Assembly (NCBI GenBank): GCA_041687335.1
Contig: JAWLCE010000013.1
Coordinates: forward strand, 45,352 to 109,351
Source: JAJFUE01 sp041687335
GTDB taxonomy: Bacteria; Sumerlaeota; Sumerlaeia; MVZB01
DNA: 64,000 nt
Direction of reading: 5' to 3'
How positions within the stretch are numbered: the first letter of the stretch is position 1; the number at the start of each line of letters is the position of its first letter. Under the pieces are notes generated by a model. The model was not told where the DNA came from and did no database searches. It was given only the letters and a program-made list of their open reading frames with translations. Shown piece after piece: positions 1 through 7,242 of the stretch. Position numbers and translations under genes: made by a program.

Positions 1-105
1 GTCGGGTGGGAGGCTGGAAAATGAGCTTGTTCGTGTGAACAATCACGGCTTCGTCCTCCTGGTTGAGCGGGAAGTAGACGGCCGTGTCGCGGATCAGGAT
101 GCCGG
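1..105 (-). CDS. Partial phage tail/baseplate gene running off the left edge, start missing
   Basis: The minus strand reads as an open frame from about base 123 to the window edge. It gives STGILIRDTAVYF and then a hydrophilic stretch. No ATG, GTG or TTG precedes the coding-looking part, and an in-frame TAG lies just upstream at 124-126. Its beginning matches the N-terminus of the LysM-like gene at 1067-1360 (SGILIRDMAG), and the DNA there is a 24/25-bp repeat of 1307-1331. It could be a paralogous baseplate gene that lost its 5' end when the plus-strand methyltransferase island arrived, or a gene using a rare start. The product is not identified. Confidence 0.35.
80..104. repeat. 25-bp direct repeat (copy 1) bounding the methyltransferase island
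   Basis: Bases 80-104 match 1307-1331 at 24 of 25 positions, in the same orientation. The two copies bracket the plus-strand methyltransferase gene. Both fall in minus-strand sequence coding for an ILIRD motif, so shared gene ancestry is an alternative to a recombination scar. Confidence 0.6.
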
Positions 106-267
106 TCGAGTTGCATGCGGCTCCCTAGAGGCACGAGAATGCCTGTCGAAGGCCTACAACTAAAATGCATGCGCTTGACTAAAATATTCCATTTGGCCAT
201 GGTTATTTGCCGGGCGGCTATGTTCCGGTGCAGCAGTTTCTTCAAAGCGAAGAGAAGGAGTGAAAGG

Positions 268-1011
268 ATGAAAGCATATACTGGTCATGAGTGTGAATAC
301 AGGCGAATGCGCCAAAAAGGCATTGGAGCTTGGGATCTGCGCGACAAACAGCAGGTAATTGATCCAAATGATCGGCTTTTCATGAATGATGTATTGTCTC
401 AGGATTGGGCTCCGCGCAGTGGAAAGGCTTTAGAATTGGGCTGCGGAACAGGACCAATCCTTCGCTGGTTGGGTGAGAAAGGATTTGTTGGCGTTGGACT
501 TGACGTCAGCCCAACAGCCATCGAGATGGCAAGAGAACAGTCCTGTGGCTTGGCCATTGATTTCCAGGTGTGTGATCTGTGCCATGACCAATGGTCCGGA
601 ATCGCTGCTGTCGACTTATGTGTCGATGGCCATCTCATGCACTGCATCTACGATGCTGACGACCGGCACCACATATTGAAGATGGTCTCCAACGTTTTAT
701 CAATTGATGGGGTTTTTGTTCTGATGAGCATGTGCGCGCCAGTTGATGAAACAGCGTTCAAACAAATCTTCAATGAGCAACTCTTGCTGGACGAGGTTAT
801 ACACTTTCCAATCGATTCTCCTGAGCGTTTTGAGGATGCTCGTCTTATTGGCCGCAAGCACTACATTCCGACACGACGAATCTCCCATTGGCACACCTTA
901 ATTGCGGAAATTGAGCAGGCAGGGTTACAGCCGCTTCTGATTCGATTCATGCTTGCAACATCAAAAGACCCAGTCAGCTATATTAATGTTGCGGCCAAAA
1001 GAATTCATTAG
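268..1011 (+). CDS. SAM-dependent class I methyltransferase (moron)
   Basis: A 247-residue Rossmann-type methyltransferase. The SAM-binding motif I is ELGCGTGPILRWLG (about residues 55-68), followed by an acidic motif II region (GLDVS). No substrate-specific signature is evident, so the target (small molecule, protein or nucleic acid) is unknown. The ATG at 268 is chosen over longer in-frame starts because GAAGGAG lies just upstream. It runs opposite to the surrounding tail genes, is visibly less GC-rich, and sits between the LysM-like gene and a truncated relative of it. These traits suggest a recently acquired accessory gene expressed independently of the phage late operon. Confidence 0.8.
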   Translation: MKAYTGHECEYRRMRQKGIGAWDLRDKQQVIDPNDRLFMNDVLSQDWAPRSGKALELGCGTGPILRWLGEKGFVGVGLDVSPTAIEMAREQSCGLAIDFQVCDLCHDQWSGIAAVDLCVDGHLMHCIYDADDRHHILKMVSNVLSIDGVFVLMSMCAPVDETAFKQIFNEQLLLDEVIHFPIDSPERFEDARLIGRKHYIPTRRISHWHTLIAEIEQAGLQPLLIRFMLATSKDPVSYINVAAKRIH

Positions 1012-1066
1012 GGCGATGTCGCCTTCAAATGCAGGAATTCAACTATGCATGTTCATGAGATGCGGA

Positions 1067-1360
1067 CTAACTATAAGTCAGCCGCATCTGCACATGCTCC
1101 ACGGATGGGATCCGCAGGACGGCTCCGACCTCCAGGTCGAGCGGGCAGTAGAGCCCGTTGTAGTCGGCGATGATCCACCAGAGGCGGGCGTCTCCGAGGT
1201 AACGGTGGGCGAGTTGGTCGAGGCGCTCCTCGCCGGTGACGGTGTGGAAGCGGTCGTCGTGGCGGGGCGAGGTGTCGATCGGGCTGCGGGTGCCGAGGCT
1301 GTTGCCGGCCATGTCGCGGATCAGGATGCCGCTTGCGTAGCGCGAGTTCTTGCCGATCAT
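1067..1360 (-). CDS. LysM-like baseplate hub/tail protein
   Basis: 97 residues. After a short N-terminal extension, the segment FHTVTGEERLDQLAHRYLGD through LWWIIADYNG to a LRIPS end is the classic LysM/gpX pattern found in myovirus and contractile-injection baseplate hub proteins. These link the tube to the spike complex. The start ATG overlaps the stop of the upstream CIS-tube-type gene (ATGA), so the two are probably translationally coupled. This order (tape measure, tube-cap protein, LysM protein) is typical of contractile tails. The next baseplate genes would lie to the left, beyond the methyltransferase island. Confidence 0.75.
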   Translation of the reverse strand: MIGKNSRYASGILIRDMAGNSLGTRSPIDTSPRHDDRFHTVTGEERLDQLAHRYLGDARLWWIIADYNGLYCPLDLEVGAVLRIPSVEHVQMRLTYS

Positions 1361-1827
1361 AGCCGCACCTCCGTGTAGTTCACCGATTCTTCCACGTATT
1401 CCTCGAGGACGATCTCCACCTCGGCCCGCTGCGGCAGCAGGGTCTCGTGGTCGAACATGTGGAAGTAGCGCGCCTTGACCTGGCGGACCACGCAGGTGAC
1501 GCCGGGATAGAGCTCGCCGAAGATCAGCAGCACGCGGTGCGGGGCATTGCTCAGCATCGTGCCGGAGTGTTCGGGATAAAGCAGCGAGCGCAGCCAATGG
1601 ACCTTCTGCTTGACCGGCCCCTTGAACAGCTCGAGCTTGAACACGATCCGACGCGGCTCGCCCGCGACATACTGGTAGCGCGGGTGGCTCATGCCGGGGA
1701 TTTTGATCGTGGCATAGGCCGCCGACTTATCGTCACCGATGTCATTGGGGTTGTGCTGGAACTCCAGCCGCTCGCCGGTGGCGACGTCGACGAGATAGCC
1801 CTTGATCTCCTTACGGTCCCAGTTCAT
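1357..1827 (-). CDS. CIS tube-type/phage tail protein, tube-baseplate adaptor
   Basis: 156 residues. The N-terminal pattern (FQHNPNDIGDDKSAAYATI, then IPGMSHPRYQYVAGEPRRI) matches the contractile-injection-system tube/adaptor family encoded between the tape measure and the LysM protein. The family is thought to cap or extend the inner tube at the baseplate. The C-terminal half is a beta-rich domain ending VEIVLEEY. The gene begins 2 bp after the tape measure stop and its own stop overlaps the next start, so it belongs to the late tail operon driven from about 9.93 kb. Confidence 0.7.
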   Translation of the reverse strand: MNWDRKEIKGYLVDVATGERLEFQHNPNDIGDDKSAAYATIKIPGMSHPRYQYVAGEPRRIVFKLELFKGPVKQKVHWLRSLLYPEHSGTMLSNAPHRVLLIFGELYPGVTCVVRQVKARYFHMFDHETLLPQRAEVEIVLEEYVEESVNYTEVRL

Positions 1828-1829
1828 TG

Positions 1830-4800
1830 CTACAGAGTCTCGTAGTTTCTGACACGCTGCTCGCGCATGTCTTTGTAGACGGCTTCGGCGATGCGCCGCC
1901 CGTCTAGAGTTGTCGTCACCGTCACCTCGATCGGCCGCTCGGCGAGGGTGTCCAGTTTGGACATGAGCGCTTCCAGCAATGGCCGGATCACGTCTTCAGG
2001 CTCGCCGGCGGTCTGCCCTGCCGGAGGTTGCGGCTCCCGGAGCAGAGTCAATCGCTCATTGGGAGCGGCCGGTTGTTGAAAGGCAGCCATGCGAGCCGGT
2101 TCGGGGAATGCGGCAGGCTCCGCGGGCAACTCGACCGCAGGGATGGTCGGTTCGCCCACGACCAGCGATGCCGGTATGGTGACGGCCTCGAGCGTGGGGG
2201 GATTGACCGCCAGATGAACCGAAGCAGCAAGCGGGCCCAGCGGAGCAACTGTGGGCGTGATGCTCACGCTATCCAGCAGGGGCGGCTCGATCTGAGTCGC
2301 CACGCTTAACGACAGATCCTGCGGCAGGTTGGCCGCGAGCTTGCCCTTCAGCGGGATGTTCAGGCTCTCGGGGACTGCGTATTGCAGTCGGCCGAGGATA
2401 TCGGTAGTCATCCCCGCCGGCAGCACCGGATTGATCATGCCAGCGACTGGCATCGGCGCTGGGGGTGGCATCATGGCGCCAGGCATGGCTGGCAGCTCAC
2501 CCGCAACTCCCGTCATGATCGTCTGCAACGGGTAGACTGCCGCGGGCGTGGCGATCTGATTGACCACCGCCGCTGGCTCGGGCAGGGCGGCTGCCAGCAC
2601 CGGGGTCAGCAGCAAGGTGGCGCTCAGGATCCTGGGCACCAGCTGCATGTCGAGTTTAGGCGTGAGATTGAGGATCCCATCCAGCACCCGCTGAGCAAGC
2701 GGCGGCGGCGGAAGCCCGGCAGATTCGACTGCCATCGGCACGTTCATGCCGGGAATATGCTCCTGCATCGCCTGCACACCGCGCGCCACGGCAGCTTTGG
2801 TTCCGGCCCACCAGCCTTCATTCGGCCCCTGCGCGCCGATTTCGAGCGAGGCATTCAAATGCGGCATGACAAGCCCACCAGCGAGCTCTCGCATCGCCGA
2901 CGCTGCTTGCTGCGCCCGATCATTCACACCGCCCCAGAGGCTCTGCAGGCCACCCATGGCGCCGGCGAACACCATGCGCGGGAGCTCGGCTGCCCCGCTC
3001 ATGCCCTCGGCGAAAGTGCGGAGCATGGCCGCGCCCGAGGCGGTCAGATTCGAGAGCGGGCCCTCACGCGCATCGGAGAAGGGCAGCAGGTCGCGGATCC
3101 CCCCCACCGCATCCTTCACCTTCTGGTAAGGGTAAGCTGCGGCCGCAACGATGCCATCACCCAGCGTCGTCATGAGGTGCTTGCCCGCCTCAAAGAAGAT
3201 CGTGTCGCCGGCGAACAGGTCGCGGATCCCAGCCAGCATCTCCTGCAGGGTCGCGATGATCGGCAGGCCGAAGATCGCTTCGGTGATCTGCGTGGCGGCC
3301 GAGATGAAGAAATCACCGATCGTGCCGAAGGTATCGCGGATGAAACCCCAGACCGTGCCGACCACATCCCTGGCCCAGCGGAAGGGGGTGATCAGGAACT
3401 CGAGGACAGCGCCCCCGATGGCTCGCAGGCCGTTCAATAGCGACAGGTCGCCCATCAGGATCCGCCACACGGAATAGATGATGCTACCGGCGGCGACGAA
3501 GGCCTGGCCGAGCATCCGGACCGGCAGGAGGAACCGGGTCACAAACCTTGTCGCGAGGATCAACGAGCCGACGATGACTTTGCCGGCCCAAGTCGCGGCG
3601 CCGACCACCAGCGCCAGCGTCCGGATTACCAAGCCTAGCGGGATCACCACCAGGCGGATGATGATGGCACCCAGTTGGGCCACCACGCCCAGCACCATGC
3701 CGATGCCCTTGCCGAAATTCTGGAAGGCCGACCCATCCGCGGCCGTCGAGACCAGGCCGAGGACCTCGAGCAGCGGAAAGAATGCTTTTAGCAGCATGCC
3801 GAAAGCGCCCATCAGCGACCGGGCGGCCGGCTCGAGGATCGCGCGTATGCTGCCGAAGGCCAGCGAGAACGCCTCGCCCATTCCGGCGAGGAACTCCCGC
3901 ACGCGGTGGTAAACGCGAAAGACCGTCACGACGAAGCCCAGCAGCCCCGCCGACTCAAGGTTCCGGGCCAGCTCCGCCGACATCTGCCCCACGCCACCGC
4001 TGAGGGAGCCGACCAGCGCCCGGATGCCCTGGAACACGAGCGAGACGCGGGTCCAGAGGCCCGTGACCACATCCCGGATCCCGCCGAAGTTCGAAGTCCA
4101 GGCGCTGCGCAGCAGGTAGACCGACGCGAGGATGCCCCCGATCGCCAGCGTCACCGGCCAGAACCCGGCCGCAATGGCCGCTCCCAGGCCGGCCGCCGTC
4201 GTGCCGATCGCCGCAATACCCGCCGTGAATGCCGGCGCCGCCAGCCCGATCAGGCCAATCGCCGACATGACCGCGCCGGCGGAGACGAGCACCGCGCCCA
4301 GCGCCCCGGCAAACGTCAAAGCCGCCCGCGTCACGCCGGGAATGCTCCGGGCGACATTCTGGAGGGCAAGGACCATCAGGGAAAGCCCCTCGAAAATCGG
4401 CGCTACGACCGGCAGCAGGGTCCGCCCCAAAATCTCCGAGAGGTTCGCGACTTGCTGGCGAAGCAGGAGCACCCGCACGCCGATGTCGAGGTTCATCGTC
4501 CGCGCCATCGCCTCGGTGACCGCCGTGCCGCCCTTCATCGCCTGGTGGATCGACGCGATGTTGCCCTCCAGCGTCTCCATGCCCGCCGACATCTGCAGCA
4601 CGAACTTGAGCGCCTCGTCCGAGCCGAAGGCCTTCTTGAGCTCGACCTGCGCCGCGGCCTGAGAGAGGTCCGGGTAGAGGCTCTGGATCTCGCGCAGGAT
4701 CTCGGGGGCGCTGCGCAGCCGGCCCGCTGAGTCGGTGAACGCGAGCCCCAGCTCCTTGCCCGCCTCGGCCGCCTTCATCATGAACGATTTGTAGAGCGTG

Positions 4801-5504
4801 CCCGCCTCGGCGCCGGGCATCGTGGTCTGGAGCTGGCCGAGCACCGCGAGCTGTTCCTGCAGGGGGATGTTGGCTGACGCCGCGACCGCGCCGATCCCCT
4901 TGATGGCGTCGGCCATCTGCTGGCCGTTGGTTTTGAAGGAGGCGACCGTCTGCGCCATCGCGCCCGAGAAAGCCGTCGCCCACTCCATGTCGGTCATGTC
5001 CTGCATGAGCGGCTTGAAGATGCCGTAGCCGGTCGTGAAGGTGCCGACCATCTCCTGGGTGGTCGCCTTGGTCGCCTTGGCCGTCAGCGCCGCCATCGAG
5101 GTGAAGACGCCGACGGCCTCGTCGGAGAGGCTCGACAGCGCCGACTTGACGTCATAGGTCGCGCCGATGAACTCGGCCTTGCGCGTGCCGGCCCACTGGT
5201 TGGTGAAGGATTCGGCGGCGTCCTCGATCGCGCGCAGGTCGCGCACCCCGACCGAGGCCAGCTCGCCAAGCGCCTTCTGGCTGGCGGCGGTTGAGGCGAC
5301 CAGTCCGGCCGGGAGCGCCAGCGCGGCCAGCCCGGCGCCGATCAGCATCGTGCCCTTCTGAATGCGATCCAGGTTGCGCGTCATCCGTTCGCTGGCCAGC
5401 GCCACCGAGGCATCGAGCGACTGCATCGACGACTGGATGCGATGCGCATTGCGCGAGAACGCATCCTTCATCGAGACGACAACGCCGAGGCCGAGATCGT
5501 TCAT
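1830..5504 (-). CDS. Tail tape measure protein (TP901 family)
   Basis: 1,224 residues, of the size and composition expected for a tape measure. The N-terminal 250 residues resemble the TP901 tape-measure core: a coiled coil, then a segment including GELASVGVRDLRAIEDAA and GTLYKSFMMKAAEAGKEL. Several long hydrophobic Ala/Gly/Val-rich helices between about 390 and 680 are probable channel or membrane-insertion segments. The last 350 residues are Pro/Ala-rich low-complexity sequence. Its length should set the tail length. It lies downstream of the chaperone gene, as in other tailed phages, but the two are separated by the plus-strand gene at 5572-5934. Confidence 0.9.
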   Translation of the reverse strand: MNDLGLGVVVSMKDAFSRNAHRIQSSMQSLDASVALASERMTRNLDRIQKGTMLIGAGLAALALPAGLVASTAASQKALGELASVGVRDLRAIEDAAESFTNQWAGTRKAEFIGATYDVKSALSSLSDEAVGVFTSMAALTAKATKATTQEMVGTFTTGYGIFKPLMQDMTDMEWATAFSGAMAQTVASFKTNGQQMADAIKGIGAVAASANIPLQEQLAVLGQLQTTMPGAEAGTLYKSFMMKAAEAGKELGLAFTDSAGRLRSAPEILREIQSLYPDLSQAAAQVELKKAFGSDEALKFVLQMSAGMETLEGNIASIHQAMKGGTAVTEAMARTMNLDIGVRVLLLRQQVANLSEILGRTLLPVVAPIFEGLSLMVLALQNVARSIPGVTRAALTFAGALGAVLVSAGAVMSAIGLIGLAAPAFTAGIAAIGTTAAGLGAAIAAGFWPVTLAIGGILASVYLLRSAWTSNFGGIRDVVTGLWTRVSLVFQGIRALVGSLSGGVGQMSAELARNLESAGLLGFVVTVFRVYHRVREFLAGMGEAFSLAFGSIRAILEPAARSLMGAFGMLLKAFFPLLEVLGLVSTAADGSAFQNFGKGIGMVLGVVAQLGAIIIRLVVIPLGLVIRTLALVVGAATWAGKVIVGSLILATRFVTRFLLPVRMLGQAFVAAGSIIYSVWRILMGDLSLLNGLRAIGGAVLEFLITPFRWARDVVGTVWGFIRDTFGTIGDFFISAATQITEAIFGLPIIATLQEMLAGIRDLFAGDTIFFEAGKHLMTTLGDGIVAAAAYPYQKVKDAVGGIRDLLPFSDAREGPLSNLTASGAAMLRTFAEGMSGAAELPRMVFAGAMGGLQSLWGGVNDRAQQAASAMRELAGGLVMPHLNASLEIGAQGPNEGWWAGTKAAVARGVQAMQEHIPGMNVPMAVESAGLPPPPLAQRVLDGILNLTPKLDMQLVPRILSATLLLTPVLAAALPEPAAVVNQIATPAAVYPLQTIMTGVAGELPAMPGAMMPPPAPMPVAGMINPVLPAGMTTDILGRLQYAVPESLNIPLKGKLAANLPQDLSLSVATQIEPPLLDSVSITPTVAPLGPLAASVHLAVNPPTLEAVTIPASLVVGEPTIPAVELPAEPAAFPEPARMAAFQQPAAPNERLTLLREPQPPAGQTAGEPEDVIRPLLEALMSKLDTLAERPIEVTVTTTLDGRRIAEAVYKDMREQRVRNYETL

Positions 5505-5571
5505 TTGAAGCTATCCAGCGGACAGAGAGCGTTGTAAACTTCCAAATACTGATTGGAAGGATGGAGTTGGC

Positions 5572-5934
5572 ATGAACATGAAAGTGGCGATTTCCAGTTT
5601 CTTCCTGCTCCTATTCGGTGGGCTCGGGTTAATCGTTTGGAACAATCACCTCACAAGATTCGACTCGGAGCGATGGAAAACGGCTGAATTGTATGGGGCC
5701 AGCAAGGCCCGGCAACGAATGGTTGAGGATCTGCTACAGAAGTTCCCCCTGAGCGGCATGAGTGAAGAAGAGGTGCATGAGCTTCTTGGACCGCAATCGG
5801 ACCCGACGTATTTTAAGGCATACGATCTTCGTTATTGGTTGGGTCCAGAGCGTGGGCTCGGTGTTGACAGCGAATGGCTTGTTATTCGACTGAATGACGG
5901 TCGTGTAGCAGAGTATCGAATTGTCACTGATTGA
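5572..5934 (+). CDS. Small membrane-anchored BamE/SmpA-like protein (moron)
   Basis: 120 residues. An N-terminal hydrophobic segment (ISSFFLLLFGGLGLIVW) acts as an anchor or uncleaved signal. It is followed by FPLSGMSEEEVHELLG and a YWLGPERG...SEWLVIRL end, which resembles the BamE/SmpA-OmlA fold found in many small envelope proteins. GGAG sits 5 nt before the ATG. A hairpin with 7-bp arms (CTTCCAA/TTGGAAG, 5539-5559) lies immediately upstream and could influence translation. The gene is on the opposite strand to the tail operon, between chaperone and tape measure, where nothing is normally needed. It is therefore an accessory insertion of unknown role. Confidence 0.65.
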   Translation: MNMKVAISSFFLLLFGGLGLIVWNNHLTRFDSERWKTAELYGASKARQRMVEDLLQKFPLSGMSEEEVHELLGPQSDPTYFKAYDLRYWLGPERGLGVDSEWLVIRLNDGRVAEYRIVTD

Positions 5935-5939
5935 TTCCC

Positions 5940-6095
5940 TCATTTTTGGTGCTTCTCAAACTCCAGCTGCCGCTCGAGCGCCTCGACGAACTGGCGGCGC
6001 GTGGCGAGCGGTAGTGCCTTGACTTCCGTGTATCCCCAGTGCAGTCCGCCGTAGGCGAGGAAGAACGCGTCGGCTAGAAGCGAACCGCGGGGAAC
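5940..6095 (-). CDS. Frameshift extension of tail assembly chaperone (DUF6760-like)
   Basis: About 51 codons in the -1 frame relative to the chaperone gene, from VPRGSLLADAFF to the stop at 5940. The core FFLAYGGLHWGYTEVKALP resembles the short DUF6760-type proteins encoded between chaperone and tape measure in contractile-tail clusters. No convincing start codon with a ribosome site exists for a separate protein; the only upstream in-frame candidate is a TTG at 6143 without a proper Shine-Dalgarno. Translation is best explained by -1 slippage at 6095-6101, yielding a fusion of about 270 residues (219+51), analogous to lambda G/GT. Confidence 0.7.
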   Translation of the reverse strand, partial: VPRGSLLADAFFLAYGGLHWGYTEVKALPLATRRQFVEALERQLEFEKHQK

Positions 6096-6751
6096 AAAAA
6101 AGCGGGTTCGGCCTCCAGCCGCGTGCGCAGCAGTGCGCCGCAACCCTCGCAGGCGACCTCAATGGCCGTATCGATCCCGGCATCCACTCGCGTCATCTCC
6201 TGGCGCAGGGCGTTGCGGTCGCGCAGCGACATCTCGGCCAGCGCCTTCTTGCTCGGCGGCTTGCCGTCCAGCTCGAGGATGCGGATCAGCATGGCCGAGC
6301 TGATGTTCGGCTCCTTGAGCGCCGCCAACCGCTTCTCCTTCTGGCCGTCGAGATAGCCGAAGCGCACGGTGCGGCCCGAGCTGGGCAGCACAAACTCGAA
6401 CTCGCGCGCCTCGCCGAAGCTGGTCACCTCCAACTCGTCCAGGTTAATCGTCACATGGTTGGCCTCGCGGCAGGCGGGGTTCGTGCAGGTCAGCTCCAGG
6501 TTGACCTCGTCGCCAAGCGAGATCTGGCGCAGGCGCACGAGCGCAAACAGCCGGTCGCCCGAGAGCAGGTCCAGGATGTCCTGCATTGCCGGCGCCGCCT
6601 TCTCGCCGATGCGCAGGATGCAGTTCCTGAGCACCTGATTGACCGACTCGCCCTGGCGGATCAGCCGCTGGTTGGTCAGCAGTTCCTCCTCGGCGCCGGT
6701 CATCTCGCGCAGTTCGATCTCAAGCCCGCTGGGTAGCGTGAAAGTGTGCAT
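6074..6751 (-). CDS. Tail assembly chaperone (T4-type baseplate chaperone family)
   Basis: 225 residues. Its N-terminus (FTLPSGLEIELREMTGAEE) and two CxxC-type pairs (LTCTNPACRE around 110 and VACEGCGALL near 203) match the T4 baseplate hub chaperone-like family found between the tube and tape measure genes. It presumably escorts the tape measure during tail assembly. Its last codons contain a slippery heptamer and overlap the -1 frame ORF downstream, so two products are expected. The start is the ATG at 6751, 9 bp after the tube gene stop. Confidence 0.8.
   Translation of the reverse strand: MHTFTLPSGLEIELREMTGAEEELLTNQRLIRQGESVNQVLRNCILRIGEKAAPAMQDILDLLSGDRLFALVRLRQISLGDEVNLELTCTNPACREANHVTINLDELEVTSFGEAREFEFVLPSSGRTVRFGYLDGQKEKRLAALKEPNISSAMLIRILELDGKPPSKKALAEMSLRDRNALRQEMTRVDAGIDTAIEVACEGCGALLRTRLEAEPAFLFPAVRF
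6095..6101 (-). other. Programmed -1 ribosomal frameshift site, T TTT TTG
   Basis: On the minus strand the chaperone codons TTT TTG are preceded by T, forming the X XXY YYZ heptamer TTTTTTG. Slippage by -1 enters exactly the open frame that ends at 5940. A Shine-Dalgarno-like GGAGG (6112-6116) lies 10 nt upstream of the heptamer, which is the stimulator spacing known from dnaX. The zero-frame stop is 6 codons downstream (6074-6076). Chaperone G/GT frameshifting is well established in tailed phages; its use here is inferred. Confidence 0.75.
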
Positions 6752-6760
6752 CGTCGGCTC

Positions 6761-7228
6761 CTATGCCTTGGTCCAATATTGGAAGCAGATGGTCAGCTTC
6801 TCGATCGTGTTCTCGGTGTTGGCGCCTTCGAGCTCGTCATATTCGAGCGCCTTCACCCACGCCCCGTGCAGCGTCCACCGGCGGGTCTCGTTGCCGGCGC
6901 GGTCGTAGCGCACGATGTCGATGTCGCGCATGTAGTCGTCGGGCAGGCCGCCGGTGACGGCGTTCACGTCGACCTCCTTGCGCACCCACTCGATCGCCGC
7001 CTGGTCGGAGCCATCCTGCAGGATGCCCTTCTCCAGCGTGATGTCCTCGAACTTGACCCGGCCGGCGACCTTCTGGTCGAACATCGAGCCGGCCGGGGCG
7101 AAGGCCACCTCCTCGAACTCGGTCTTGGGCTCCTGGCCCTTGTGGAACAGCGCCACATCGAAGCCATTGACCTCGATCGCGAACTGCCAGTTCTGGTAAA
7201 GGCTCTTGGGCATGTTGCCGCTGCGCAT
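6761..7228 (-). CDS. Tail tube protein (T4 gp19-like)
   Basis: 155 residues with the T4 gp19/Hcp-like inner-tube pattern: LYQNWQFAIEVNGFDVALF at the start, KVAGRVKFEDITLEKGI in the middle, and KALEYDELEGANTENTIEKL near the C-terminus. It would polymerise as hexameric rings inside the sheath. It directly follows the sheath gene, the normal order for contractile tails. The start ATG at 7228 has AAGGAG nine bases upstream. Confidence 0.9.
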   Translation of the reverse strand: MRSGNMPKSLYQNWQFAIEVNGFDVALFHKGQEPKTEFEEVAFAPAGSMFDQKVAGRVKFEDITLEKGILQDGSDQAAIEWVRKEVDVNAVTGGLPDDYMRDIDIVRYDRAGNETRRWTLHGAWVKALEYDELEGANTENTIEKLTICFQYWTKA

Positions 7229-7242
7229 GGTTCAGTTCTCCT

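Noticed and set aside
2382..3440. Long plus-strand frames opposite the tape measure, sheath, portal and MuF genes
   Set aside because: Rich in Arg, His, Ala and Pro, they are mirror images of high-GC coding strands with no recognisable motifs; treated as shadows.
5940..6143. Independent 67-residue gene downstream of the chaperone
   Set aside because: The only start is a TTG with no well-placed ribosome site; the slippery heptamer explains expression better.
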